A stretch of DNA of 64,000 nucleotides, taken from Bacteroidota bacterium (GTDB lineage Bacteria > Bacteroidota > Bacteroidia > Bacteroidales > JAAYUG01). A program made the translations under genes and the position numbers. This document shows positions 51,570 through 59,061 of this stretch, piece by piece (the first letter of the stretch is position 1; every line of letters begins with the position of its first letter). The notes under the pieces are model-generated. The model was given only the letters and a program-made list of their open reading frames with translations, did not search any database and had not been told where the DNA came from. The DNA lies in NCBI GenBank assembly GCA_029571215.1, contig JAKPTE010000040.1:1-64000 (forward strand), given 5' to 3'.

Positions 51570-52577
51570 ATGTTGTCGGGTGTAAACTTAGTGAAATTTT
51601 CAGGAGTTGTTCTACGCCGATTGTGCTTTGTATTGTGCTGTATGCAAATAGTGGATGTTTCGGTTTCAGCGCAGGACGCTGTTTATTCACAGCCGTATGA
51701 ACAGTTGCTGGTTCTGAATCCGGCTTTTGCAGGAGCCCGGGGATATGGATCGGTATCTGTTTTTCACCGGAGCCAGTGGCTTCAGCTTACAAATCCTTTC
51801 CGGTATTACGGTATTTCCGCCAGTCTTCCTGTGGAGAGGATTCACGGAGCGGCAGGTTTTACAGTAGTTCGCGAAGACTATGCAGGACTGTTTTCGGTAA
51901 CGCGGGCAGAATGCATCTATAGCTATGAAGCGGTCATTTCTTCTGCCCTTTCAGCAGGTTTTGCCATACAGGCCGGAGCAATTCAAAGCGGATACACTCT
52001 GTCAAATCTTCTGTTCCCCGATCAGATTGACCCCGCCACCCTGACAACCCTTCCCGGAAACGAGACCGGCCTGCCACCCAGCAAAATAGTTCCTGATTTC
52101 GCAACAGGCTTTGCAGGGGTTTACCGATCCCTGTACTTCGGCGCCTCCGCTCACCATCTGACCCGTCCTTTGCTGGCAGGCGGATACCGGATTCCGCTGC
52201 GGATTACAGCCCATGCCGGATACAACTTCGAAATTGCCCGTAGCCTCCTGAGCATGCAGCCTCTCAGCATTTCACCCAATATTACTTTCTGGCACCAGGG
52301 TGATCTTACGCTGATCCAGACAGGTAGTTATCTTTCGGTTAAACCTCTGTATGCCGGCATCTGGGCACGAAGCAATACCAGCTTCAGCTGGGTAACCATG
52401 GTTGTTCTGGCAGGAATCACTGCAGGAAGACTCCAGGTAGCCATATCATATGATGCCGACGCTTTGTCAGCATCCCGGCTACCGGGGAAAGGTTCCTGGG
52501 AGGTTACCTGTTCATTAAAAGTTGACCAGATAAAGAAAAGAAAAACTATACGTGCAATAAAATGTCCCAAAATTTAG
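51570..52577 (+). CDS. PorP/SprF-family type IX secretion membrane protein
   Basis: A 335-residue barrel protein with signal peptide (SVSAQD) and the family start DAVYSQPYEQLLVLNPAFAG, followed by repeated amphipathic strands. PorP binds PorE/PorK-N in the T9SS core, whereas SprF-like paralogues serve single adhesins such as SprB. Only one copy is here and no porK-L-M-N genes are near, so which role it has is open. It is divergent from porU with 68 bases between and is followed by gldJ after 62 bases, which has its own promoter. Confidence 0.88.
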   Translation: MLSGVNLVKFSGVVLRRLCFVLCCMQIVDVSVSAQDAVYSQPYEQLLVLNPAFAGARGYGSVSVFHRSQWLQLTNPFRYYGISASLPVERIHGAAGFTVVREDYAGLFSVTRAECIYSYEAVISSALSAGFAIQAGAIQSGYTLSNLLFPDQIDPATLTTLPGNETGLPPSKIVPDFATGFAGVYRSLYFGASAHHLTRPLLAGGYRIPLRITAHAGYNFEIARSLLSMQPLSISPNITFWHQGDLTLIQTGSYLSVKPLYAGIWARSNTSFSWVTMVVLAGITAGRLQVAISYDADALSASRLPGKGSWEVTCSLKVDQIKKRKTIRAIKCPKI

Positions 52578-52582
52578 TTATG

Positions 52583-52615
52583 TTTGTACATCAAAAATTA
52601 TTTTGTGTATATTTG
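52583..52615 (+). promoter_or_regulatory. Bacteroidota-type promoter for gldJ
   Basis: TTTG at 52583-52586, 21 bases, then TATATTTG at 52608-52615: both boxes match consensus. The gldJ ATG follows 24 bases later. This also shows that the in-frame ATG at 52562 lies upstream of the promoter and is not the start. Confidence 0.75.
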
Positions 52616-52639
52616 AATCTGAATCAAATCAAAACTCCT

Positions 52640-54130
52640 ATGAAAATCAAGGCAGTTTTTTTAGCTGTTTTAGTGGCAGGAATATTTGTTTTGTCCTCCT
52701 GTAAAGGCGGTGGAGATATCACCCAATCCGGCAAGGAATCATCAAAAACAGGATGGGCTTATAATGATCCCAAGAACGGTGGTTTTGAAGTTGTAACCAA
52801 ATATGAACAGACAACAGGGCCTGGCCTGGTGTTCATTGAAGGTGGTTCATTCACCATGGGACGTGTTGAACAGGATGTTATGTTCGACTGGAACAATGTT
52901 CCCCGCAGGGTTACTGTCAGTTCGTTCTATATGGACGAAACAGAAGTTAGAAATGTTGACTACCGTGAATATCTATACTGGATCAGCAGGGTCTTTGCCC
53001 AGTATCCCGATGTTTATAAAAATGCCCTGCCCGATACTCTGGTATGGAGAAGGCCTCTGGCCTACAACGAACCTTATGTGCAATACTACTTCAGGCATCC
53101 TGCCTACAATGAATATCCGGTGGTGGGTGTCAACTGGCTGCAGGCCAACGATTACTGTGCCTGGAGAACCGACAGGGTAAATGAAAAACTTTTGATTGAC
53201 AAAGGAATTCTTCAGTGGGATCCCAACCAGCAAGGTGCGGAAAACTTTAACACCGATGCCTATCTTGCTGGCCAGTATGAAGGTCTGGTTAAACAAAACC
53301 TACCTTCCCTTGATCCAAACAAGGAAGAAAGAAAAGTACGCTTGGAAGACGGTATACTCCTACCCAAATACCGCCTGCCATCCGAGGCCGAATGGGAATT
53401 TGCTGCCTTTTCCCTTATTGGCAACTCCTATGATGAAAGAATTTATGAACGCCGAATCTACCCCTGGAACGGTCATAATGTCCGCAACGACGTGAAAAAA
53501 TACAGAGGCCAGATGCGGGCGAATTTTGTCCGTGGGCGCGGCGACATGATGGGTGTGGCCGGAAACCTCAACGATAACGCCGAAATTCCGGCTCCTGTCA
53601 AATCGTACTGGCCCAATGATTACGGTCTTTACAACATGGCCGGAAATGTGAACGAATGGGTTGCCGATGTTTACCGTCCCCTCACGTTTGAAGACTTTGA
53701 CGAATTCAACCCATTCCGTGGAAACGTATTTATGGAACTGGAAAGGGATGAAGAAGGAAATATTGCCCAGAAAGACAGTCTGGGCCGCCTGAAATACCGT
53801 CCCGTACCTGCAGAAAAAACTGCCCAGCGGTGGAATTATGACCATGCTGATTACAGAAATTACCAGGACGGCGATTTTGCATCAAGTATCGAATATACCA
53901 ATGAAGATGCCGATAAAGGACCTGGTTCGCAGCGCATGTATGCCCAGAAAGAACAGGATTATGCTTCGCTGATCAACGACGAAGTGCGCGTTTATAAAGG
54001 CGGTAGCTGGAGAGACCGTGCCTATTGGCTCAGCCCCGGTACCCGCCGGTACCTGCATGAAAAAGCTTCACGTGACGATCTGGGTTTCCGCTGCGCAATG
54101 ACACGCGTCGGACCACCTGCCGGCAACTAA
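52640..54130 (+). CDS. gldJ: Gliding/T9SS lipoprotein GldJ
   Basis: From the ATG at 52640 the product has 496 residues and a lipoprotein signal (AGIFVLSSCKGG). The rest is a formylglycine-generating-enzyme-like (SUMF1) domain: FIEGGSFTMG, VSSFYMDETEV, VVGVNWLQANDYCAWR, RLPSEAEWEFAAF, YNMAGNVNEWVADV, VYKGGSWRD and GFRCAM. GldJ and GldK share this fold; neighbours murF and porU/porV support GldJ, since this linkage is known from Flavobacterium. GldJ stabilises GldK and is needed for secretion and motility. Whether the organism glides is unknown. A strong terminator follows. Confidence 0.92.
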   Translation: MKIKAVFLAVLVAGIFVLSSCKGGGDITQSGKESSKTGWAYNDPKNGGFEVVTKYEQTTGPGLVFIEGGSFTMGRVEQDVMFDWNNVPRRVTVSSFYMDETEVRNVDYREYLYWISRVFAQYPDVYKNALPDTLVWRRPLAYNEPYVQYYFRHPAYNEYPVVGVNWLQANDYCAWRTDRVNEKLLIDKGILQWDPNQQGAENFNTDAYLAGQYEGLVKQNLPSLDPNKEERKVRLEDGILLPKYRLPSEAEWEFAAFSLIGNSYDERIYERRIYPWNGHNVRNDVKKYRGQMRANFVRGRGDMMGVAGNLNDNAEIPAPVKSYWPNDYGLYNMAGNVNEWVADVYRPLTFEDFDEFNPFRGNVFMELERDEEGNIAQKDSLGRLKYRPVPAEKTAQRWNYDHADYRNYQDGDFASSIEYTNEDADKGPGSQRMYAQKEQDYASLINDEVRVYKGGSWRDRAYWLSPGTRRYLHEKASRDDLGFRCAMTRVGPPAGN

Positions 54131-54155
54131 ATTCTCATCATTTGCTCAACAAAAT

Positions 54156-54199
54156 AAAACGGGGCTGCTGCAGAGATTAGCTTTCAGCAGCCCTGTTTT
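54156..54199 (+). terminator. Rho-independent terminator after gldJ
   Basis: AAAACGGGGCTGCTG and CAGCAGCCCTGTTTT pair at 14 of 15 positions (the remaining one can wobble) around a 14-base loop, followed by TTTC. The core GGGCTGCTG/CAGCAGCCC is perfect. It lies 26 bases after the gldJ stop and 25 bases before murF, so murF needs its own promoter or depends on read-through. Confidence 0.85.
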
Positions 54200-54223
54200 T
54201 TCTTTCCCTGCAAACAGAAAGAT

Positions 54224-55525
54224 ATGGAAATAAAGGAACTCCATCAGTTTTTTCTTCAACATCCATCCGTTGTCATTGACAGCAGAAAAGCTCACCCAGG
54301 CTCCCTCTTCTTCGGCCTCAGGGGAAACAACAACGAAGGAGGAGCTTACGCAGCAGATGCCCTTGCCAAAGGATGCGCATTGGCCATCGTTGATAAAAAG
54401 GAATATGATGTCTCGGAAAAATGCATCCTGGTGCCTGATGCCCTGGAAACACTCCAACAACTTGCCTTGTTTCACCGTCGTCAGTTCCCGATTCCCGTAA
54501 TCGGGATCACCGGAAGCAACGGAAAAACAACAACAAAAGAACTTGTCGCTGCCGTACTTTCGGGTAAAAAGAATGTGGTTTATACTGAAGGCAATCTCAA
54601 TAACCATATCGGCGTTCCTCTCACCCTTCTCCGCATCAATTCCGAAACAGAAATTGCCGTGATTGAGATGGGGGCCAACCATTTGGGTGAAATTGACTTT
54701 TTATGCCGGTTGGCCCTGCCCGATTTTGGCATTATTACCACTATCGGAAAAGCCCATCTTGAAGGATTTGGATCGTTTGAAGGTGTGATCCGGGCCAAAA
54801 CGGAACTCTACCGCTTTCTGGCAGAAACCGGAGGAACAGCTTTCGTAAATGCTGACAACCCCCTGCTGGTTGAACAGGCACTTCTCCTTAATCTGAAAAT
54901 AATTACCTACGGAAGCCGGCCAGGATGCGATTGCTTAGGCCAGATGATTCCGGAAGATCCCTTTTTGTCCTTCACCTGGCATGCCGCAGCAGGGTCTGAA
55001 AGTCATACAGTTAAAACAAGACTTGTGGGGAAATATAATTTTGCCAACGCCATGGCAGCAATATGCACCGGATTATATTTTGGAATACCTGAAAAAGATA
55101 TCTGTTCAGCCATTGAACAGTACATGCCGCAGAACAACCGGAGCCAGTACCACAAATCCCCATACAACGAACTGATACTGGATATGTACAATGCCAACCC
55201 GTCCAGTATGGAAGCTGCACTTCTCCATTTTGCCTCTCTGCCACACCCCCGTAAAGTGGCAATTCTGGGCGACATGCTTGAACTGGGACCCTATGCCGGA
55301 GAAGAACATATGCGTATTCTGAATCTGGCTGCATCACTTCCTGTTGAAAAAATAATAACAGTCGGGCCCGAATTCGCAAAAGTTTCTAAAGGAGAAAAGA
55401 CTGTGCATTTCCTGTCTGCCGAAGGACTCGTTGAAGAACTGAAAAGAAATCCGATCAGGGGATGTCAAATACTGATAAAGGGCTCCCGCGGAATGGCACT
55501 TGAGAAAGTTGTTCCGCACCTTTAG
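54224..55525 (+). CDS. murF: UDP-N-acetylmuramoyl-tripeptide--D-alanyl-D-alanine ligase
   Basis: A 433-residue Mur ligase. The N-domain has DSRKAHPGSLFFGLRGNNNE, the ATP loop is ITGSNGKTTTKELV, and EMGANHLGEIDFL, NADNPLL and DMYNANPSSMEAAL, a MurF signature, follow. It adds D-Ala-D-Ala to the UDP-muramyl tripeptide in the cytoplasm. No other dcw genes are nearby; its place next to gldJ is a conserved Bacteroidota arrangement. It converges on the zinc-ribbon gene with a 20-base gap. Confidence 0.96.
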   Translation: MEIKELHQFFLQHPSVVIDSRKAHPGSLFFGLRGNNNEGGAYAADALAKGCALAIVDKKEYDVSEKCILVPDALETLQQLALFHRRQFPIPVIGITGSNGKTTTKELVAAVLSGKKNVVYTEGNLNNHIGVPLTLLRINSETEIAVIEMGANHLGEIDFLCRLALPDFGIITTIGKAHLEGFGSFEGVIRAKTELYRFLAETGGTAFVNADNPLLVEQALLLNLKIITYGSRPGCDCLGQMIPEDPFLSFTWHAAAGSESHTVKTRLVGKYNFANAMAAICTGLYFGIPEKDICSAIEQYMPQNNRSQYHKSPYNELILDMYNANPSSMEAALLHFASLPHPRKVAILGDMLELGPYAGEEHMRILNLAASLPVEKIITVGPEFAKVSKGEKTVHFLSAEGLVEELKRNPIRGCQILIKGSRGMALEKVVPHL

Positions 55526-55545
55526 AGAGAAAAACAGGGATCAGA

Positions 55546-56328
55546 TCAGTCCTTGTCAGGCGAATCTTTCTGGGCAATTTCGTCATCCACCAGAATCCGT
55601 CCGCAGTATTCGCAAACAATAATCTTTTTGCGCGATCTGATATCCAGTTGCCTCTGGGGAGGAATCTTATTGAAACATCCGCCGCAGGCATCCCGTTCCA
55701 CAGTAACAACTGCCAGACCGTTTCTGGCATTGCCACGGATCTTCTTATAAGCTGTCAGTAGACGTGGCTCTATAATGACCTCAATTTCTTTTGACCTCTG
55801 CAAAAGCTGTTCTTCTTCCTTCTGTGTTTCGGCCACAATTTCTTCCAGTTCCTTTTTCTTCTGATCCAGGTCACCCTTACGTTCATTCAGGAGGGTAGTG
55901 GCCTGTTCAATCGCTTCCTTTTTCTGGGCTATCTGAGCCGTAAATTCCTTGATCCTTTTTTCGCAAAGTTCAATTTCCAGGGTCTGGAATTCAATTTCCT
56001 TGGAAAGAGAATCATATTCCCTGTTGTTCCTCACATTGTTCTGCTGATCCTGGTATTTTTTGATCAGATCCTTTGCCTGGGCAATCTCATTCTTTTTATT
56101 GCCAATAGCTGTTTCAAGACTTTTTACTTCCCCTTCCAGGTTCTTAACCCTGGTTTCAAGGCCCGCAATTTCATCCTCAAGGTCCTGCACTTCAAGAGGA
56201 AGCTCTCCTCGTAGTATTCGTATTTTATCTATTTCAGAATCAACCTTCTGAAGTTCAAAAAGTGCGCGCAATTTCTCTTCAATAGAGATGTCAGCTACTT
56301 CAGTCGTCTTTGTCTTCTCTGTTGCCAT
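55546..56328 (-). CDS. Coiled-coil protein with C-terminal zinc ribbon (CT398/HP0958-like)
   Basis: A 260-residue protein. Residues about 25-190 are a long, charged antiparallel coiled coil. The C-terminus is a C4 zinc ribbon with CGGC and CEYC pairs (ACGGCFNKIPPQ, IIVCEYCGRIL). Homologues in Helicobacter and Chlamydia bind RNA or secretion/sigma-54 proteins; in Bacteroidota the role is unknown. It is 3 bases after the Nif3-like gene and is the last gene of the M23-MerR-Nif3 operon. Confidence 0.9.
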   Translation of the reverse strand: MATEKTKTTEVADISIEEKLRALFELQKVDSEIDKIRILRGELPLEVQDLEDEIAGLETRVKNLEGEVKSLETAIGNKKNEIAQAKDLIKKYQDQQNNVRNNREYDSLSKEIEFQTLEIELCEKRIKEFTAQIAQKKEAIEQATTLLNERKGDLDQKKKELEEIVAETQKEEEQLLQRSKEIEVIIEPRLLTAYKKIRGNARNGLAVVTVERDACGGCFNKIPPQRQLDIRSRKKIIVCEYCGRILVDDEIAQKDSPDKD

Positions 56329-56331
56329 AGG

Positions 56332-57426
56332 TTACAGATAATTTACCGGATTGGATTCCCTTTTCGAAAAATGAACTGCAAAGTTAGAGAATTTTTTTGT
56401 AAGAAGTTCATAAAAAATTTCTTTTGCACCGGCTTCCGTCTCATAATGTCCGGCATCGATGAGCAGGAGTTTGTCTGCAGCTTCAATAAACTGATGGTAT
56501 TTTACATCGGCGGTAACAAATGCATCCGCACCTGCTGCCACACACGCAGGAACCAGAAATGAACCGCTTCCGCCACAGACGGCAATTTTATACACCTTAT
56601 TTTTTGTTGTAGCAGAATAGCGCAGCGAATGTACTCCGAGTGCCTTTTTAACTTCTGCCAGAAATGTATCAGTATCTACAGGTTCCGGAAGATGCCCTGC
56701 CAGTCCGGCACCGGCCACGGGTGATGCATTGGCCAGAGGAATTATGTCGTATGCTACCTCTTCATACGGATGAACGTTCAGCATTTGCTGGAGGATCCTG
56801 TCTTGCAGATAATCCGGAAAAATCACCTCCACACGGGTTTCGGGCTCGGTGTGGTCAATTCCTTTCTCTCCCACAAATGGGTTAGCCGCCTCAGAACCCC
56901 TGAAGGTTCCGTACCCCTCTACATTGTAACTGCAATGGTCATACGCACCAATATGCCCTGCCCCGGCCTCAAACATTGCCTGCCTTACACGTGCAGCGTA
57001 CTGATGTGGCACAAAAGTCACCAACTTGTACAACCTGCCCGAAAGCGGATTGAGGATGTACGTATTGGTTAATCCCAGTTTTTCAGCAAGACGTGCATTT
57101 ACTCCGTACTTGAAATTATCGGCATTGGTGTGGCATGCGTACAGGTTAAGATTGTTCCTCACAGCCAGCATCAGGAGCCTGTCGGGGTAAGCATGGGGAT
57201 TCAGCTTTTTTATTCCATGAAAAATTAACGGGTGATGTGAAACGATCACATTAGCCCCGAGGGCAAGGGCTTCATCAAGTACGGCTTCAGAAACATCGAG
57301 GCATACCAGCACCCCGGTTGCATCTGCTTCCCTGTCGCCTGTAATAAGGCCTGCATTATCATAGCTTTCCTGATATGCCAGGGGAAATTTCTCTTCCAGA
57401 AAGGACAGAATTTCTTTTACTTTCAT
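56332..57426 (-). CDS. Nif3/YbgI-family dinuclear metal protein
   Basis: A 364-residue protein of the long Nif3 form, with the family domain split by a PII/CutA-like insert (about residues 125-230). Metal-site pieces are VIVSHHPLIFHGIK, YACHTNADN and the C-terminal LIDAGHYETEAGA. The protein forms a toroidal hexamer with two metals per subunit; GTP cyclohydrolase-like or hydrolase activity has been proposed, none proved. It is placed between MerR (43 bases) and zinc-ribbon (3 bases) genes. Confidence 0.93.
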   Translation of the reverse strand: MKVKEILSFLEEKFPLAYQESYDNAGLITGDREADATGVLVCLDVSEAVLDEALALGANVIVSHHPLIFHGIKKLNPHAYPDRLLMLAVRNNLNLYACHTNADNFKYGVNARLAEKLGLTNTYILNPLSGRLYKLVTFVPHQYAARVRQAMFEAGAGHIGAYDHCSYNVEGYGTFRGSEAANPFVGEKGIDHTEPETRVEVIFPDYLQDRILQQMLNVHPYEEVAYDIIPLANASPVAGAGLAGHLPEPVDTDTFLAEVKKALGVHSLRYSATTKNKVYKIAVCGGSGSFLVPACVAAGADAFVTADVKYHQFIEAADKLLLIDAGHYETEAGAKEIFYELLTKKFSNFAVHFSKRESNPVNYL

Positions 57427-57469
57427 GATCGTCTCCTTGTAGTATGCAAAAGAACCTTCCCATGGAACG

Positions 57470-57805
57470 TCAGATGGAATCTTTAATTTCGAGCAGCATG
57501 TCTTTCACTTTCTGCAAGATCCTTACAACCTCAAATGTGCTTTCAGTCTCTTCACGATTTTCCTTCAACTTCTGCCTCGCCCCTTTGATAGTCATTCCCC
57601 TTTCCTTGACCAGGTGATAAATCAGATGGAAATTACGGATGTCTTCGCGGGTAAAAAAACGGGTACCTTTATTATTCTTGTGCGGCTTGAGAATGTCAAA
57701 TTCTTTCTCCCAGTATCGGATTAAAGAAGGTTTGACATGAAACATTTCGGCAACTTCACCGATGGAATAGTATACCTTTTCGATCCTGGTTTCCTTATAG
57801 GGCAT
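57470..57805 (-). CDS. MerR-family transcriptional regulator
   Basis: A 111-residue short MerR protein. The winged helix comes at residues 10-80: YYSIGEVAEMFHVKPSLIRYWEKEFDIL, and KGTRFFTREDIRNFHLIYHLVKERGMTIKGA. A short coiled coil for dimerisation follows and there is no effector domain or metal-binding cysteine. Its target is unknown. Conserved order with M23 peptidase, Nif3 and zinc-ribbon genes suggests a housekeeping envelope regulator. Confidence 0.93.
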   Translation of the reverse strand: MPYKETRIEKVYYSIGEVAEMFHVKPSLIRYWEKEFDILKPHKNNKGTRFFTREDIRNFHLIYHLVKERGMTIKGARQKLKENREETESTFEVVRILQKVKDMLLEIKDSI

Positions 57806-57941
57806 TTACAAAGCAGTATTAAAGCAATTCAGCCATCTAAGTTATAAAAAACCTCGTTTCCCGTATATTTTTCCCTTCTTCTGCGTGAAAAATATCGCAA
57901 TTCCCATTCTGGCGGGGAAGCATGCTGTTCTGCAGAAAATC

Positions 57942-58913
57942 TCAGTCGAATGTCCGATTGGAATTGGTGGAAATCTCAATCAGCTTATCGTATTCTTCGG
58001 CACTGAGATCGTTGAAATAATAGTTGATCGGATTAACCGGTTGCCCGTTGATATGTACCTCATAATGCAAATGCGGAGCTGTCGAAAGTCCTGTATTTCC
58101 AACATATCCAATCACGTCGCCCCGTTTGACATGCTGACCAACCCGTACATTAAAACCACTGCAGTGAGCGTACCAGGTTTCATACCCAAATCCATGATCC
58201 AGAACAATTTTCCAGCCAAATCCCCTATAAGATGCTTCCAGTTCTTTCACGACCCCATCTCCTGTGGCGTAAATTTCCGTCCCAACCGGTGCAGTAAAAT
58301 CCATTCCATAGTGAAACTTTTTTATTTTGTAAACCGGGTGGATACGCCATCCCCATCCTGAAGCAGTTCGTGTAAGATCTTTGTTGGAAATTGGCTGTAT
58401 GGCAGGCAGTGCCTTTAACATTTCTTCCTTGCGCAAGGCAAGTTTGATAATTTCATCGTACGACTTGGACTGTATATAAACCTTTTTGGTAATCTTATCA
58501 AGTTTCTTCGCTGTTGAAATCAAAAGATCGGAAAAGCTGTACCCCTCCATGTCGGCATAGCGGTCAGATCCTCCGATTCCTGCTTCCCTTACAGACTTTG
58601 GAATAGGCTTTGCTTCAAAAATGGTCCGGTAAATATTGTCATCCCGTTGCTGTAAATCCTCCAGCACCGCATTTACATTATCCAGTTTCTTGTTGAACAG
58701 CTCGAGCCGTACCTTTAACTGTTCATTCTCCCGCAGAAGCTTCTTTTCCTTTGGAGAATTGAAAAAACTTGAGAAAATGGCATAATAAATAATAGCAATG
58801 GCAACACTCGCCATAAAATAGGTGAAAAACTGGATAATACGTGTTTTGATGGTGATTGAAATACGGTCGTAGCTGAGGGATTCGGGATTAAAACGATATT
58901 TTATACGTGCCAT
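57942..58913 (-). CDS. Membrane-anchored M23 peptidoglycan endopeptidase
   Basis: A 323-residue protein with one N-terminal membrane helix (about 28-50), a coiled coil at 55-100 and a C-terminal LytM/M23 domain with complete zinc ligands: FHYGMDF (H, D) and APHLHYEVHINGQPVNP (HxH). It cuts peptide cross-links in peptidoglycan, or activates amidases. It is divergent from alaS, has a consensus promoter and starts the operon with merR. Confidence 0.93.
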   Translation of the reverse strand: MARIKYRFNPESLSYDRISITIKTRIIQFFTYFMASVAIAIIYYAIFSSFFNSPKEKKLLRENEQLKVRLELFNKKLDNVNAVLEDLQQRDDNIYRTIFEAKPIPKSVREAGIGGSDRYADMEGYSFSDLLISTAKKLDKITKKVYIQSKSYDEIIKLALRKEEMLKALPAIQPISNKDLTRTASGWGWRIHPVYKIKKFHYGMDFTAPVGTEIYATGDGVVKELEASYRGFGWKIVLDHGFGYETWYAHCSGFNVRVGQHVKRGDVIGYVGNTGLSTAPHLHYEVHINGQPVNPINYYFNDLSAEEYDKLIEISTNSNRTFD

Positions 58914-58974
58914 ATTTAATCTATTGGAAAAGTGTACTATACACCAAAATTATATACATTATTGATATTGAACG

Positions 58975-59005
58975 CAAATCTATGGAAAAAATTTAATTTT
59001 ACAAG
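58975..59005 (-). promoter_or_regulatory. Bacteroidota-type promoter for the M23-MerR-Nif3 operon
   Basis: On the minus strand, CTTG (59005-59002), 19 bases, then TAGATTTG (58982-58975). The -7 box is full consensus, the -33 box differs at one base. It leaves a leader of about 55 bases before the ATG at 58913. Confidence 0.6.
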
Positions 59006-59061
59006 CTCTGTTTTGATGGATTTTTTTTAAAATAATTTAATAATCAATTAGTTGACTTCAG

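Noticed and set aside
51502-51690. N-terminal extension of PorU to 51690
   Set aside because: It would overlap the divergent porP-like start and put 63 residues before an obvious signal peptide.
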